Below, piece after piece: positions 20,770 to 32,204 of a stretch of DNA of 64,000 nucleotides. The DNA is taken from NCBI GenBank assembly GCA_021186555.1, contig JAJKFL010000004.1, positions 12,204,279-12,268,278 of the forward strand, in the 5' to 3' direction. Each line of letters opens with the position of its first letter. Position 1 is the first letter of the stretch. The notes beneath the pieces are model-generated. The model was not told the origin of the DNA. It was given only the letters and a program-made list of their open reading frames with translations, and did no database searches. The translations under genes were made by a program, and so were the position numbers. The DNA is from Reticulitermes speratus (lineage: Eukaryota; Arthropoda; Insecta; Blattodea; Rhinotermitidae).

Positions 20770-22041
20770 TTGTGTTGTGTGTACTAGTGTAAGGACTACT
20801 GCCACCGGGTGAAAACATTTGTATTGTGTGTACTAGTGTAAGGACTACTGCCACCGGGTGAAAACATTTGTATTGTGTGTACTAGTGTAAGGACTACTGC
20901 CACCGGGTGAAAACATTTGTATTGTGTGTACTAGTGTAAGGACTACTGCCACCGGGTGAAAACATTTGTATTGTGTGTACTAGTGTAAGGACTACTGCCA
21001 CCGGGTGAAAACATTTGTATTGTGTGTACTAGTGTAAGGACTACTGCCACCGGGTGGAAAACATTTGTATTGTGTGTACTAGTGTAAGGACTACTGCCAC
21101 CGGGTGGAAAACATTTGTATTGTGTGTACTAGTGTAAGGACTACTGCCACCGGGTGAAAACATTTGTATTGTGTGTACTAGTGTAAGGACTACTGCCACC
21201 GGGTGAAAACATTTGTATTGTGTGTACTAGTGTAAGGACTACTGCCACCGGGTGAAAACATTTGTATTGTGTGTACTAGTGTAAGGACTACTGCCACCGG
21301 GTGAAAACATTTGTATTGTGTGTACTAGTGTAAGGACTACTGCCACCGGGTGAAAACATTTGTATTGTGTGTACTAGTGTAAGGACTACTGCCACCGGGT
21401 GAAAACATTTGTATTGTGTGTACTAGTGTAAGGACTACTGCCACCGGGTGAAAACATTTGTATTGTGTGTACTGGTGTAAGGACTACTGCCACCGGGTGA
21501 AAACATTTGTATTGTGTGTACTAGTGTAAGGACTACTGCCACCGGGTGAAAACATTTGTATTGTGTGTACTAGTGTAAGGACTACTGCCACCGGGTGAAA
21601 ACATTTGTATTGTGTGTACTAGTGTAAGGACTACTGCCACCGGGTGAAAACATTTGTATTGTGTGTACTAGTGTAAGGACTACTGCCACCGGGTGAAAAC
21701 ATTTGTATTGTGTGTACTAGTGTAAGGACTACTGCCACGGGTGAAAACATTTGTATTGTGTGTACTGGTGTAAGGACTACTGCCACCGGGTGAAAACATT
21801 TGTATTGTGTGTACTAGTGTAAGGACTACTGCCACCGGGTGGAAACATTTGTATTGTGTGTACTAGTGTAAGGACTACTGCCACCGGGTGAAAACATTTG
21901 TATTGTGTGTACTAGTGTAAGGACTACTGCCACCGGGTGAAAACATTTGTATTGTGTGTACTAGTGTAAGGACTACTGCCACCGGGTGAAAACATTTGTA
22001 TTGTGTGTACTAGTGTAAGGACTACTGCCACCGGGTGAAAA
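20770..22041 (+). repeat. 49-bp tandem array, about 26 copies
   Basis: Unit 'acatttgtattgtgtgtact' + 'agtgtaaggactactgccac' + 'cgggtgaaa'. It is very homogeneous; a few units have an extra or missing base (for example 'gggtggaaaac' at 21054 and 21107, 'gccacgggtg' at 21732). The last unit runs into 'acaattgcagtaaataata' and an (AAT/ATT)n tail (22052-22081), exactly as the terminus of the dispersed element at 32205-32512. Confidence 0.96.
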
Positions 22042-22081
22042 CACAATTGCAGTAAATAATAATAATTATTATTATTATTAT

Positions 22082-22950
22082 ATTGGCATAAACAGAAAAT
22101 ATACTCGTCACAAAATAACCTAATAGAAATGTCGATATATTCTGCATTTTTAAGAGTAGGAATATTGTGTGCACTGATTTGTATTGTAAAATGATCATAC
22201 AGTAAAGTCATTTTGCCTATGTCCTTTCATAACAAACATACATAGACGCCTAGCTTTTCAAAGTCGAACTGTCTCCCAAGGACCCTACATAATACAACTT
22301 CCATAGAAAGCAAACATTTCTCCATGTCCATTAGAATACTGGCCACATGTATAATATCCATTGGCTCCATAAAGCCAAATAATAATAACCCGAAGGCCTG
22401 CCATTAACACAAGTTCGCATATCCTACTGACTACAGTTTCAATTACAACCTTCCTTCCACGAATCAACCTCAGTTCTCTGTTCCTGTCTCATTAATGTCC
22501 CCCGTAACGACCTCGCCGTTGGTTTGCCGACATTCGATATGGATTTATATTAGTCTGAACTGGTTTTCCTGTTAAATCTATACAGATTAATGAATACCAT
22601 AAATGTTTCAGAGTTTCCAGCCGTGTCATATTTCTGATGTACTTTTCAGATTGTTTCCAAAACGGATGCTGTATAATGCGAAATTTTCTGTGTGAGTGTG
22701 TGTGTGTGTTTGTTAGTGGGTGAGTTGGTGTTATATCGTACTAAGTAACAATTATGAACATATTTTTAAATTCTGAACGTAGTTACTGATTTTAAAATAT
22801 GGTGTAGATCAGGGGTGACCAAAAGCATGACCGTGTGCTTGAAAAGACCAGCGACGACTTACTGATATTGCAACAAATCATATTTTAAGCGTGTGTCTTA
22901 AGAATTTAAGCGTAACTTAATGTAACTTAATGCGAAGTAAGACAAAATAA
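22082..22950. other. No gene; short (GT)n
   Basis: (TG)n at 22690-22710. No recognised frame or family. Confidence 0.4.
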
Positions 22951-22951
22951 G

Positions 22952-23228
22952 GCCGTGACATTGCTCAAGCGTTTAGTTACCGGCCTCTCACCGCGGAGGC
23001 CCGGGTTCGATCACGGGTCGGTCCATGTGGGATTTGTGGTGGACAAAGTGGCACTGGGACAGGTTTTTCCCCGAGTACTTCGGTTTTCCCCTGTCAATTT
23101 CACTCCACCGGTGCTCCATTACATGTAAAAATGAAAAAAAAAAAAATCATCTTCATCACAGGGTTGCACAATAAGCCTCAAGGCTGGGGTGTGTCTGTAG
23201 CATCTGCTGCGGGGCCCTTCAAATAAAA
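22952..23228 (+). mobile_element. SINE-C, full length
   Basis: Head with B box 'gggttcgatcacggg'. Body words are 'ggtccatgtgggatttgtgg' and 'gtggcactgggacaggtttt', then an internal A-run (about 23130-23147), then 'cacagggttgcacaataagc' and a 3' end 'tgctgcggggccctt'. The copy at 46560-46828 aligns throughout. Confidence 0.85.
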
Positions 23229-23289
23229 AGATGAAATAATGTTAAGGAAAGGAACAATCTTGGACTATGCTTTTGTTTTCTTCAAGTTA

Positions 23290-23415
23290 ACTAACTAACT
23301 CCTTCTTGAGAAGCTAACAGGTCGTCAGCTAGTCAAGAACTTGCCCGCATTTTATAGAACCCGAAGGTTCATTACCGCATTCACAACAGCCCGCCATCTG
23401 TCCCCATCCTGAACT
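23290..23415 (-). mobile_element. LINE 3' end (DRWRAVVNAVMNLR)
   Basis: Minus-strand translation reads QDGDRWRAVVNAVMNLRVL then a stop (complement of about 23357), matching the very end of a non-LTR retrotransposon ORF2. The remaining 3' non-coding end 'cctgttagcttctcaagaag' and a (TTAG)n-like tail follow. The same end recurs at 11220-11250 and, decayed, at 62300-62400. Confidence 0.7.
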
Positions 23416-23627
23416 TAAGTTGTACCAAAGAATCAGTCCAGGTCAGAGGCTTTGTACAATGTTAAGTAACATGTTAATTTTTTACTGTGAGGAGTTGATA
23501 GCACTTCGCCCAACCCCCAAACTGGAGGGCCACCCCTTGTCGGCTGTCCGCGACTGTTTATTCAATGTATTCACAGCTACCCTTCATATCCGGAGGCCGT
23601 TCCTCCATGCGCAAGCTGAGGACGCGA

Positions 23628-23978
23628 CATACCGTGGTGACAGGGACCCACTTATCATGGTGACAGGGACCGACTTATCGTGGTGACAGGGACCCACTTA
23701 TCGTGGTGACAGGGACCGACTTATCATGGTGACAGGGACCGACTTATCGTGGTGACAGGGACCCACTTATCATGGTGACAGGGACCCACTTATCATGGTG
23801 ACAGGGACCGACTTATCGTGGTGACAGGGACCCACTTATCGTGGTGACAGGGACCGACTTATCGTGGTGACAGGGACCCACTTATCGTGGTGACAGGGAC
23901 CCACTTATCGTGGTAACAGGGACCCACTTATCGTGGTGACAGGGACCCACTTATCGTGGTGACAAGGACCCACTTATC
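23628..23978. repeat. 23-bp tandem array, about 15 copies
   Basis: Unit 'cttatcgtggtgacagggac' + 'cca', with cat/cgt and ccca/ccga variants. No relation to the other 23-bp arrays. Confidence 0.95.
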
Positions 23979-23984
23979 TTCAAG

Positions 23985-24460
23985 TTATGACAGTTTAACT
24001 CAAACTACTTTCGTAGACTGAATATTTCTTTTCCTCTCTGTTCAACTGCGTGAGATGCGTTGCAAATGTACAATATAAATCGACAAAAGTGCGTAAACTG
24101 AGAAGCGTATCTAATCTTCCGATAAGGCTCACCAGCCCAAACAATTGCTAACCGCTGGTAACGAATTGCATAAAAAAAATAGCACACAGTTACATGGATT
24201 TTTCAAATCATGTCGCTGCGAATTTGCTTGTAAGAGTGAGCAAGCCCTGACCAGTTGAATGCTTATGCCGGGATTACGCAGCGCCACACAGCGAAAACCC
24301 TGTAGCACGCATGTTCGTTCAACACAAGCTTCACTTAAGTGATAGTGTCTGAATATAAACTTTACCGAAACATGTTGCAAGCTGTTCTGCACAGCAACTT
24401 AATTTTGATGGCGTGTCCTAAAATGAAGGTCCTTAACTACAGCAAATGAAAAATAAAAAC
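23985..24460. other. No recognisable feature
   Basis: Two minus-strand frames of 60 and 87 codons with no domain. Confidence 0.35.
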
Positions 24461-24461
24461 A

Positions 24462-24692
24462 ATCCCTTAATTATTTTCCAAAAATTTCCAACAATATGCA
24501 CCACACATTTAATTATTTTTAAAACGTTGTTACAGAATCACTGTATATTATGTTTCGGTGGCAGCCACCACCGTCATTATCAAGGAAACTTCACCTTGCA
24601 AGCTGCCGCCGAAACATGTGGGAATGCAGAGTGATTTTATAACTTTTTAAAAATCATCAAACGTGTGATGCATATTGTTGGAAATTTTTATA
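24462..24692. mobile_element. Foldback element, Penelope-like (inverted arms)
   Basis: Left-arm words 'aaaaatttccaacaatatgc', 'atgtttcggtggcagc' and right-arm words 'gctgccgccgaaacatgt', 'gcatattgttggaaattttt' are mutual complements. On the minus strand a stem GGTGG/CCACC precedes GAAAC (complement of about 24557-24553), and the core is TTGATAA rather than CTGATGA. Confidence 0.6.
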
Positions 24693-24754
24693 AAACATGG
24701 TAGTATCAAAATGCGCGGTATAAATAAGAACTTAAAATTCCTTAATTGTTTTAC

Positions 24755-24850
24755 ATTCTGGTCGCCCGTGTTATGACTCCGTGCAGTCTGGTACGTGGTA
24801 AGTTTCGGAGAAACCTTCAAGACGAAATACTCACCGGTGTAAATACATCT
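24755..24850 (+). mobile_element. Fragment of dispersed repeat (VMTPCSLV type)
   Basis: The frame 24746-25108 begins with ARVMTPCSLVRGKFRRNL, which I remember as a recurrent string in insect repeat-derived predictions. The same DNA word is at 719-737. The rest of the 120-codon frame crosses two hairpins and is not a gene. Confidence 0.4.
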
Positions 24851-24944
24851 AACACAGAATTGTTTAGTAGGGCGTCGTCAAATGTCCAATCAAATTCTAT
24901 ACAGGTTAACCCATTAAGAGACACTTCATGGCTATACACAGGGT

Positions 24945-25009
24945 ATACACAAAAGAATGGTGCGGTTTCAATTCATATTCAATTGAAACCGCACCATTCT
25001 TTTGTGTAT
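24945..25009. repeat. Perfect palindrome, 29-bp arms, 7-nt spacer
   Basis: Arm 24945-24973 begins 'atacacaaaagaatggtgcg' and arm 24981-25009 is its exact reverse complement, around 'catattc'. Confidence 0.9.
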
Positions 25010-25054
25010 GCCATGTATGTGTGTTATCTGACTATATATGTGTGGTTGTGTCAT

Positions 25055-25156
25055 GAAATCTGCGGTCTTCTGGGGTATTACGCGGCGTCGTGTGGTAATT
25101 GTCGGTAAACAATTACCACACGACGCCGCGTAATACCCCAGAAGACAGCAGATTTC
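25055..25156. repeat. Near-perfect palindrome, 48-bp arms, 6-nt spacer (collapsed foldback)
   Basis: Arms 25055-25102 and 25109-25156 differ at one position (GCGGTC versus GCTGTC). Arm words such as 'ttctggggtattacgcggcg' and the flank 'atcaacatggcggcggaagc' match the ends of the foldback at 61001-61230, so this looks like that element with its centre deleted. Confidence 0.85.
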
Positions 25157-25189
25157 ATCAACATGGCGGCGGAAGCCTGAAATCAAGGT

Positions 25190-26335
25190 TATGTCATCTT
25201 CACGCGGTACTAGTCCTCACGTACTTAAAAAAGATGGCAGCACTTATGTTGCAAACTGTGCCATCTGAGATACACAGATGTAACTAAAGTCACTGTTTTA
25301 GCGGCGAAATGTACGAAGGGAAACCAGAAGGATGGCTGTAACAAGGAAATAATCTCCTAATTATTTTTAAACAATCTTTTCTGCTAATGGGCAGAACAAA
25401 ACGCAAATACTTACACACATAATTTAATATAACTTTCGCCTACATTTTTGAACAAATGTTTAGCAAAATATTATACACGTTTTGAAATAAAGCGGTAAAC
25501 AACAGCGCTGCAATCCTACTTAGACTTACGACCCACAGTTTGTTAAACCCTGATCCAGATAAATCCCATTTCCAGTTATGCTGACTGGATAATAGTCTCT
25601 ACGGCAAATTGCTCCTGCAGCATAAACAGGACGCCATCCAGCGAAGCGCTCTGTTACACGTTTGGAAGTTTCCCTCATGATTTTCATGTACAGATGTTTA
25701 ACGACGTCCATGTTACGAACGAGATATCTCAATTAGAACGTCTGATATTCTGTTCTGAATACGTGTTGTGTTTAATAATTACAGCACAGAACACAACAGA
25801 ATATAAACGGTTAAACACAAAACTATAATTTTGCTGTTTTTATATATGAATGTGAATCTTCATCTATCATGATCTACAGGATAAGAATATAGAGTGGGGC
25901 TGTTCGAGAATAGGGTGATTAGGAAGACCTTTGGTGTACAGAGACTTTTAATGTGCAATTTTAAGCCAGTTTGTACCAATTCAAGACTTTAGTGATTACG
26001 GACTGTATCATACGGTAGGATAGCCTGTCTACTTTGGTACAAATTTAGCGACGTTTCGGAGGATTCATTACGTTACCTAATAAGTCTCTTGCTAACCCGC
26101 ACACCGCAGAACAGGGGTGACCAACATTCGCCTACCCACAATGCATCACATTACACCAGTCAGTCTTTACCAGCCTAAGGTGCACAGTGCTGTTAACAGC
26201 ATTACAAAACCATCAACAGTCACCGCCTTCTTTTCGCTCTCGTCCTCTTGTAGCCTGTCTATTTCAAGACATTTAGCTCAGTGAAGCATGTTGCAACGTT
26301 TATGGTTATGCAAATATTATGTTAAACATTTTTCA
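25190..26335. other. No recognised gene
   Basis: A 68-codon minus-strand frame (25732-25526) has no recognised domain. 'gcgacgtttcggaggattca' near 26050 is reminiscent of the Penelope-like ends but too short to call. Confidence 0.35.
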
Positions 26336-26337
26336 CT

Positions 26338-26605
26338 GGGAGCTGCGATAGCTCAGTCACTACAGTGACTACGCCAGGAGCTGATTGACTGAAGTGTCAC
26401 TGTTTGAGTCCCGGCAGGGTCAAGATTTCAAGAAATTCAGACCGGCTCTGTGGCCCACCGAGCCTCCTGGGGGTTAATTCGTATGGGATTAATCGGCCGG
26501 GGCGTGAAGCTAGCCGCTTTCCTCCACCCAGTAATCAGCTTACGAATGCAAGGAGCTATACCTATACGCCCCTATATGCATTCGTGGAGTGCACAAAAAC
26601 AAGTT
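26338..26605 (+). mobile_element. Old SINE-A copy
   Basis: Head 'gctgcgatagctcagtcact', B-box region 'tttgagtcccgg', body 'accggctctgtggcccaccg' + 'agcctcctgg' and 'ggggcgtgaagctagccgct'. It aligns with 16226-16516 at modest identity. Confidence 0.7.
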
Positions 26606-26659
26606 AACCCTTATTTTAACATTTTTATTTTCCGAGATATGTTTCACATAGCTTAAACA

Positions 26660-26693
26660 ACGTTTCGGAGCTGGTGCACTTCCATCATCAGGA
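26660..26693 (-). ncRNA. Hammerhead-like motif (intact core words)
   Basis: Minus strand: CTGATGA (26691-26685), T, GGA...TCC short stem enclosing a self-complementary GTGCAC, then GAAAC (26666-26662). It has the same layout, including the extra T, as the motif at 1463-1489, but its stem II is only about 3 bp. Confidence 0.3.
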
Positions 26694-26699
26694 ATATTA

Positions 26700-28375
26700 C
26701 AAAACATTCTGTTGCGCTATTCATATCGGAATAATCTCTACACCCTGTAGCTACAGTTACGGCATATAAATCGTCAAGGCACAATCGCAGCAGCAGACAT
26801 TAAACGAACAACCCGAACATAACTTGAAAACTATCAAATGACCACAACGCTACATGTATAAAGTTACGGTCAAACACATGAAACATACCCTAATAGCGGG
26901 GGGGGGGGGGGGTGGAGGAAGACCAAATAACCAATTCGAAAAAGTCACAGAATTTGTGTTATTCTTGACTTCTTTCCCACGCACTTCTACGGGAAGACAT
27001 ATGACTCACACAAACTACATCACCATCAGCAGCCATGTATAAGCCATTATATGATCGTTCAGCCTTCACGCCTTTTGGTATCTCCATTTTTCTTCGCCCA
27101 TCTCCGTTTATTCTGCATGTTGAAAAGTATTTATACACTAACTCTGAAACATCCTCTCTTTCATTCATAATAAATATGTTCCTTTATGTCTACATGCAAC
27201 AATAATTTAATTTAAATTGCACGTGTTTAGTTCTCTTATTTCTTTGCTTGTTTTATGGCCATGTACATCCTACGAATGACAATTATTTCATGTGCGCTGT
27301 TTCAATTCTCCTTACCTACTGTTTTATTACACTTTGTTACCGCCACTATGTTCCACACGCTCAACAATGTTCATTTATTACTACTTTTAAATGTGTGTAA
27401 AATTGTACATATGCAATACAATTGTTGTGTCTTACTGCATACGTCATTGTTACTTATATACACTCAAAGTACTCAACATTTTATCTCATTATTTTATTGT
27501 CGATTGTTACGTTTCTCCAATGTGCTCACGTCCTTTACATGACATGACATTTGTTTTAACATTACACAATTTAATGTAGCCTTTCTTTCCAACTGAAATT
27601 AATTCAGGCCTATATTACGCCCTACAGCGGCAATCTTGTGGTTCAGGAAATACTGCCCGAGAACCATCAAACAAAACACTATCGTTCAATAGAATATTTT
27701 TATACTATTACCTTTACTTGATGACGAAAAGCAGAGCGAGCTGCCTTAGCGTCTGATTTTTATATCACATGCAACAGACAATGCCCGAGACATCGTACAG
27801 TAAATCAATATTTGTCAAAGTACTTTAGAGACACTTCTGGTTATATCGTCCGATACGTCCACTTAAATCTAAAAGGAATCGACGTTGTATGGTTTTTAAC
27901 GAACTTCGATACGTCTTTGTCCCTACAATAAATACTTTCTGAATTACATCCCCTGTCTTGTCTTTCCCTACACACGCCTGGGCACATAAACGTTAAAATT
28001 GACAGGGAAATAGAATTGTCGTTTCTAGGAATGTGACGTCATATTTCTGTGGAAACATCACAGCTTCTTGCCCCAATACGAATCTTACATGTCAAAAATC
28101 TTTATTGACGTCTGTCCTGCAAAGTTCATCTGAAAGATTCTTAAATTTCGAAGAAGAAAAGAATTAAATAAGTATTCTGAATCGCATGTCCCTCAACTTT
28201 TCTGATGACTTACTGCGAGAAGTACATAAAATAAACGCAAAAGGGGAATGCCGAGTTTAGTCACCTGTATTTACGCACGTTTTGTCTGTGACATTAGGGA
28301 GCGGATTTGAATGAAATTTAGCGAGGCCACACAAAATTACGAGCCGTTTTGTACTGAGTTTACCCTGAATTATAT
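26700..28375. other. No recognised gene; (G)14 tract
   Basis: AT-rich unique-looking sequence with a G homopolymer at 26899-26912. Frames of 60-95 codons (for example 27255-27542) show no domain. The longest stretch in the window in which I see no repeat. Confidence 0.45.
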
Positions 28376-29988
28376 ATAAAGATTCAGCCCGTACCGCGCA
28401 GTAAACACACTCCGTCTCAGTTATACAAACCAGTCAGTTAATGCTGTACAGTGAAATAATCGCTGTTTGTTCTGAGATCCACACAAAACACATAAATACA
28501 GTCCGTACCGCGCAGTAAACACAGTCCATCTCAGTTATAGAAACCAGTCAGTTAATGTTGTACAGTGAAATAATCGCTGTTTGTTCTGAGATCCACACAA
28601 AACACATAAATACAGTTCGTACCGCGCAGTAAACACACTCCGTCTCAGTTATACAAACCAGTCAGTTAATGTTGTACAGTGAAATAATCGCTGTTTGTTC
28701 TGAGATCCACACAAAACACATAAATACAGTCCGTACCGCGCAGTAAACACACTCCGTCTCAGTTATACAAACCAGTCAGTTAATGTTGTACAGTGAAATA
28801 ATCGCTGTTTGTTCTGAGATCCACACAAAACACTTAAATACAGTCCGTACCGCGCAGTAAACACACTCCGTCTCAGTTATACAAACCAGTCAGTTAATGT
28901 TGTACAGTGAAATAATCGCTGTTTGTTCTGAGATCCACACAAAACACATAAATACAGTCCGTACCGCGCAGTAAACACAGTCCATCTCAGTTATACAAAC
29001 CAGTCAGTTAATGCTGTACAGTGAAATAATCGCTGTTTGTTCTGAGATCCACACAAAACACATAAATACAGTCCGTACCGCGCAGTAAACACACTCCGTC
29101 TCAGTTATAGAAACCAGTCAGTTAATGTTGTACAGTGAAATAATCGCTGTTTGTTCTGAGATCCACACAAAACACATAAATACAGTCCGTACCGCGCAGT
29201 AAACACACTCCGTCTCAGTTATACAAACCAGTCAGTTAATGTTGTACAGTGAAATAATCGCTGTTTGTTCTGAGATCCACACAAAACACATAAATACAGT
29301 CCGTACCGCGCAGTAAACACACTCCATCTCAGTTATACAAACCAGTCAGTTAATGTTGTACAGTGAAATAATCGCTGTTTGTTCTGAGATCCACACAAAA
29401 CACATAAATACAGTCCGTACCGCGCAGTAAACACACTCCATCTCAGTTATACAAACCAGTCAGTTAATGTTGTACAGTGAAATAATCGCTGTTTGTTCTG
29501 AGATCCACACAAAACACATAAATACAGTCCGTACCGCGCAGTAAACACACTCCATCTCAGTTATACAAACCAGTCAGTTAATGTTGTACAGTGAAATAAT
29601 CGCTGTTTGTTCTGAGATCCACACAAAACACATAAATACAGTCCGTACCGCGCAGTAAACACACTCCATCTCAGTTATACAAACCAGTCAGTTAATGTTG
29701 TACAGTGAAATAATCGCTGTTTGTTCTGAGATCCACACAGAACACATAAATACAGTCCGTACCGCGCAGTAAACACAGTCCATCTCAGTTATACAAACCA
29801 GTCAGTTAATGTTGTACAGTGAAATAATCGCTGTTTGTTCTGAGATGCACACAAAACACATAAATACAGTCCGTACCGCGCAGTAAACACACTCCGTCTC
29901 AGTTATACAAACCAGTCAGTTAATGCTGTACAGTGAAATAATCGCTGTTTGTTCTGAGATCCACACAGAACACATAAATACACTGTGA
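28372..29988 (+). repeat. 114-bp tandem array, about 14 copies
   Basis: The unit contains 'cagtccgtaccgcgcagtaa', 'ccagtcagttaatgttgtac' and 'aataatcgctgtttgttctg'. Strict 114-bp spacing was checked for the first units. It begins right after 'tatataaagattcag', matching the start of the other 114-bp array ('tatataaagatccag', 50178). It ends in 'acactgtgattggtggaaca' + 'tcactgggcttta' (29980-30013), a decayed form of the long-unit linker seen at 51410-51440. Confidence 0.96.
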
Positions 29989-30019
29989 TTGGTGGAACAT
30001 CACTGGGCTTTATAGGGTT

Positions 30020-30735
30020 AATTAACTCAAAAAAGAATTTTCAAAAACACGTCATAAAATGGTAGCTGTATCGCAATAGTCCCTACTACTTCATGTCGCT
30101 GTTTGTACCCAAACGTTAGACCGATGGCCCAAAGGAGGCTCGTTACCCTAAAAATAACCGCAAGACGGTTTATATCGCTACACAACTGTCATGACCTTAT
30201 GTCACAAGAAGTCCTTAACCCTGGCTGCACGACATATATCCACAAAATCCATAAACGTCACATCAGTCAGGACCCTCCACCACAAGTCAAACAGAAAGTT
30301 AAGTTTTATTTTAAAATAAATATTGACTGTTACATTTCGTCATTTTTATTACAGGGTAAAACTGTGTGAGGGAAGTACTTTGCGGACGTGAGCAACCGAT
30401 AACTCAGAAGTCAGTCAAGTGCCATGTGAAGTTGCTGTAGCAGCAACACTGTAATAAAGAGCAGCACTATTGGCATATATTACAGTATGACTCTATCATG
30501 CATACTGTATTTCGTTTTCTGGCTACATGCCATTTTGAACCGATAAACGGTCTAGCGAAACGTGAAAGGAAATAAAATAACCTATAAATCGAGGTAATGC
30601 AGAGAACTGTTCGGCGTGCATCTTATGGCTTTATTTGTCTATGCATCAGATCGGTCCTTAATATGAAGACTGTGTTTAAACGAAGTGCCACTTGTAACTG
30701 ACGATACAGGTAGTTTAACAAACTAAATAGTGATG
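30020..30735. other. No recognised gene
   Basis: An 88-codon plus frame (30103-30369) and short frames. No domain recognised. Confidence 0.35.
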
Positions 30736-30737
30736 TG

Positions 30738-31011
30738 TGGGCCGCAATAGCTCAGTCGGTATAACGACTCGCTACGAGCTGGACGGTCCGGGGATCGAAT
30801 CCCGGTGGGGGTGAGATTTTTCGTAGCCGTCCAGACCGGCTCTGAGGCCCACCCAGCCTCTTATACAATGGGTACCGGGTCTCTTTCCCGGGGGTAAAGC
30901 GGCCGTGGCGTGGCGTTGACCACCCACCCTCATCTAGTGCCGAGGTTAAAGAAAGAGTAGAGCTATGCCTCTCTGGGCCTTCATGGCCTGTTCTAGGGTG
31001 ACCTTTACCTT
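30738..31011 (+). mobile_element. SINE-A, near full length
   Basis: Head 'gggccgcaatagctcagtcg', B box 'gggatcgaatcccgg', body 'gaggcccacccagcctctta' and 'gaggttaaagaaagagtaga', end 'gacctttacctt'. It lacks the 'ctccccct' segment of other copies. No clear target duplication. Confidence 0.85.
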
Positions 31012-31339
31012 AAATATGTTCTTTATTTTACACATTTTAAGACAAAACTGCGCGGAGAAATAAAATTCATAGTAATATATTCCTGTACTAATTATTAACT
31101 GCTCTCATAATTAAATTACAGCATTCTATCTTTCCATGAAATAAGGGTTACAGAAATGTACATATAAATAAGTAGGCTGGTATTAGGGATAACAAAATCA
31201 ACACTGTCAAGCTCAATTTGTTTGCGCGCCACAATTTTTCAAAACCCCGAAGGGACTTTGTGGACACACGGTATAACGAAATTAAGTGCTATTTGGGGAT
31301 TAAGAAATATTAAGGTATATGTTAGCAACACAGGCAACG

Positions 31340-31480
31340 TACTTACAATGCAACAATGTGACTCGTTCTCTTAAGCATTGTTGTCATGGTAAAGAAACAA
31401 TGCTTTCCCCTTGTATTGTTATTGACCGACATGTAGCTATCAACAATGTAAAACAGTTCAGTGTTGTCACGGGAAGGCAA
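31340..31480 (+). mobile_element. 5' fragment of the dispersed terminal-repeat element
   Basis: 'cgttctcttaagcattgttg' + 'tcatgg' and downstream 'gacatgtagctatcaacaat' + 'gtaaaa' correspond to 'cgttcgcgtaactatagttg' + 'ccgtgg' and 'acatgtcactgtaaacaata' of the copy at 39208-39588. No matching 3' part is present. Confidence 0.4.
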
Positions 31481-31549
31481 CAATGGGTTCCCTTTGCGCT
31501 GTGGTCGAACTATAAAACATTTCGTACTGCTGTCAACAGTACAGAATGA

Positions 31550-31902
31550 CCCGGTACCCGTTGTACAGGAGGTTGGGTGGGCCCCAGGGCCGGTCTGGAT
31601 GGGTGCTGAAAATCTCGCCCCCACCGGGATTTTTTTGCCTGTCCGGGGTTTTTTCCCTTTGATCCATTTTTGTACTGTTTAAATACTTTCGTCCTTCATG
31701 TCACTTTACGTTCCATACTACTGTCCTTACAACAAAAACAATACAAACATCCATGCCCCCGGTGGGATTCGAACCCACGATCCTAGTAAGCGAGCGGCCG
31801 AAGACCCACGCCTTAGACCGCACGGCCACTGGGATCGGCATTCGATCCCCGGACCGTCCAGCTCGTAGCAAGTCGCTATATCGACTGAGCTATCGCGGCC
31901 CG
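31550..31902 (-). mobile_element. SINE-B inserted into SINE-A (nested)
   Basis: The minus-strand SINE-A body (31550-31629, ending 'cccccaccgggatt') is interrupted and resumes as the SINE-A tRNA head at 31839-31902 ('attcgatccccggaccgtcc' ... 'gcggcccgc'). Between them lies a minus-strand SINE-B whose head is at 31755-31838 ('gggattcgaacccacgatcc' ... 'cactgggatcggc') and whose unusual 3' part ends at T-runs (31630-31665). 'ATT' is present on both sides of the insert, as expected of a short duplication. The order of insertion is therefore A first, B later. Confidence 0.8.
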
Positions 31903-32204
31903 CATTTATGTATAAAAGGTATACACAGTTAGTGCTGCACTCTTGATAAGTCACATTTTTGTTATAAAAATCTGACATCAAAAGAAACAACACTGGTAAT
32001 ACCGTCGCACCAATGTCCGCTATATATATTACCCTTGTAGGAAAATTACCAATATTTTGTTCACAGCATTGCGGCAATTACTAAAAGTTTAATAAAAATG
32101 TTTGACAATTTCCAGCCGCAGCCATAGTGTCCACAGGCAATCTTATCACTAACCCACTCTTATAAATCAGAGTCCTTAAAGGACAATTTGTGTTAAGACT
32201 GTAC

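Noticed and set aside
28372..29988. CRISPR array
   Set aside because: Units are contiguous tandem copies with no variable spacers. This holds for all arrays here, and the context is eukaryotic.
28372..29988. Solo LTRs of a retrotransposon
   Set aside because: TATATAAAG and later CAG words suggested an LTR, but I see no TG...CA ends, no target duplication, and no primer-binding site that I can name.
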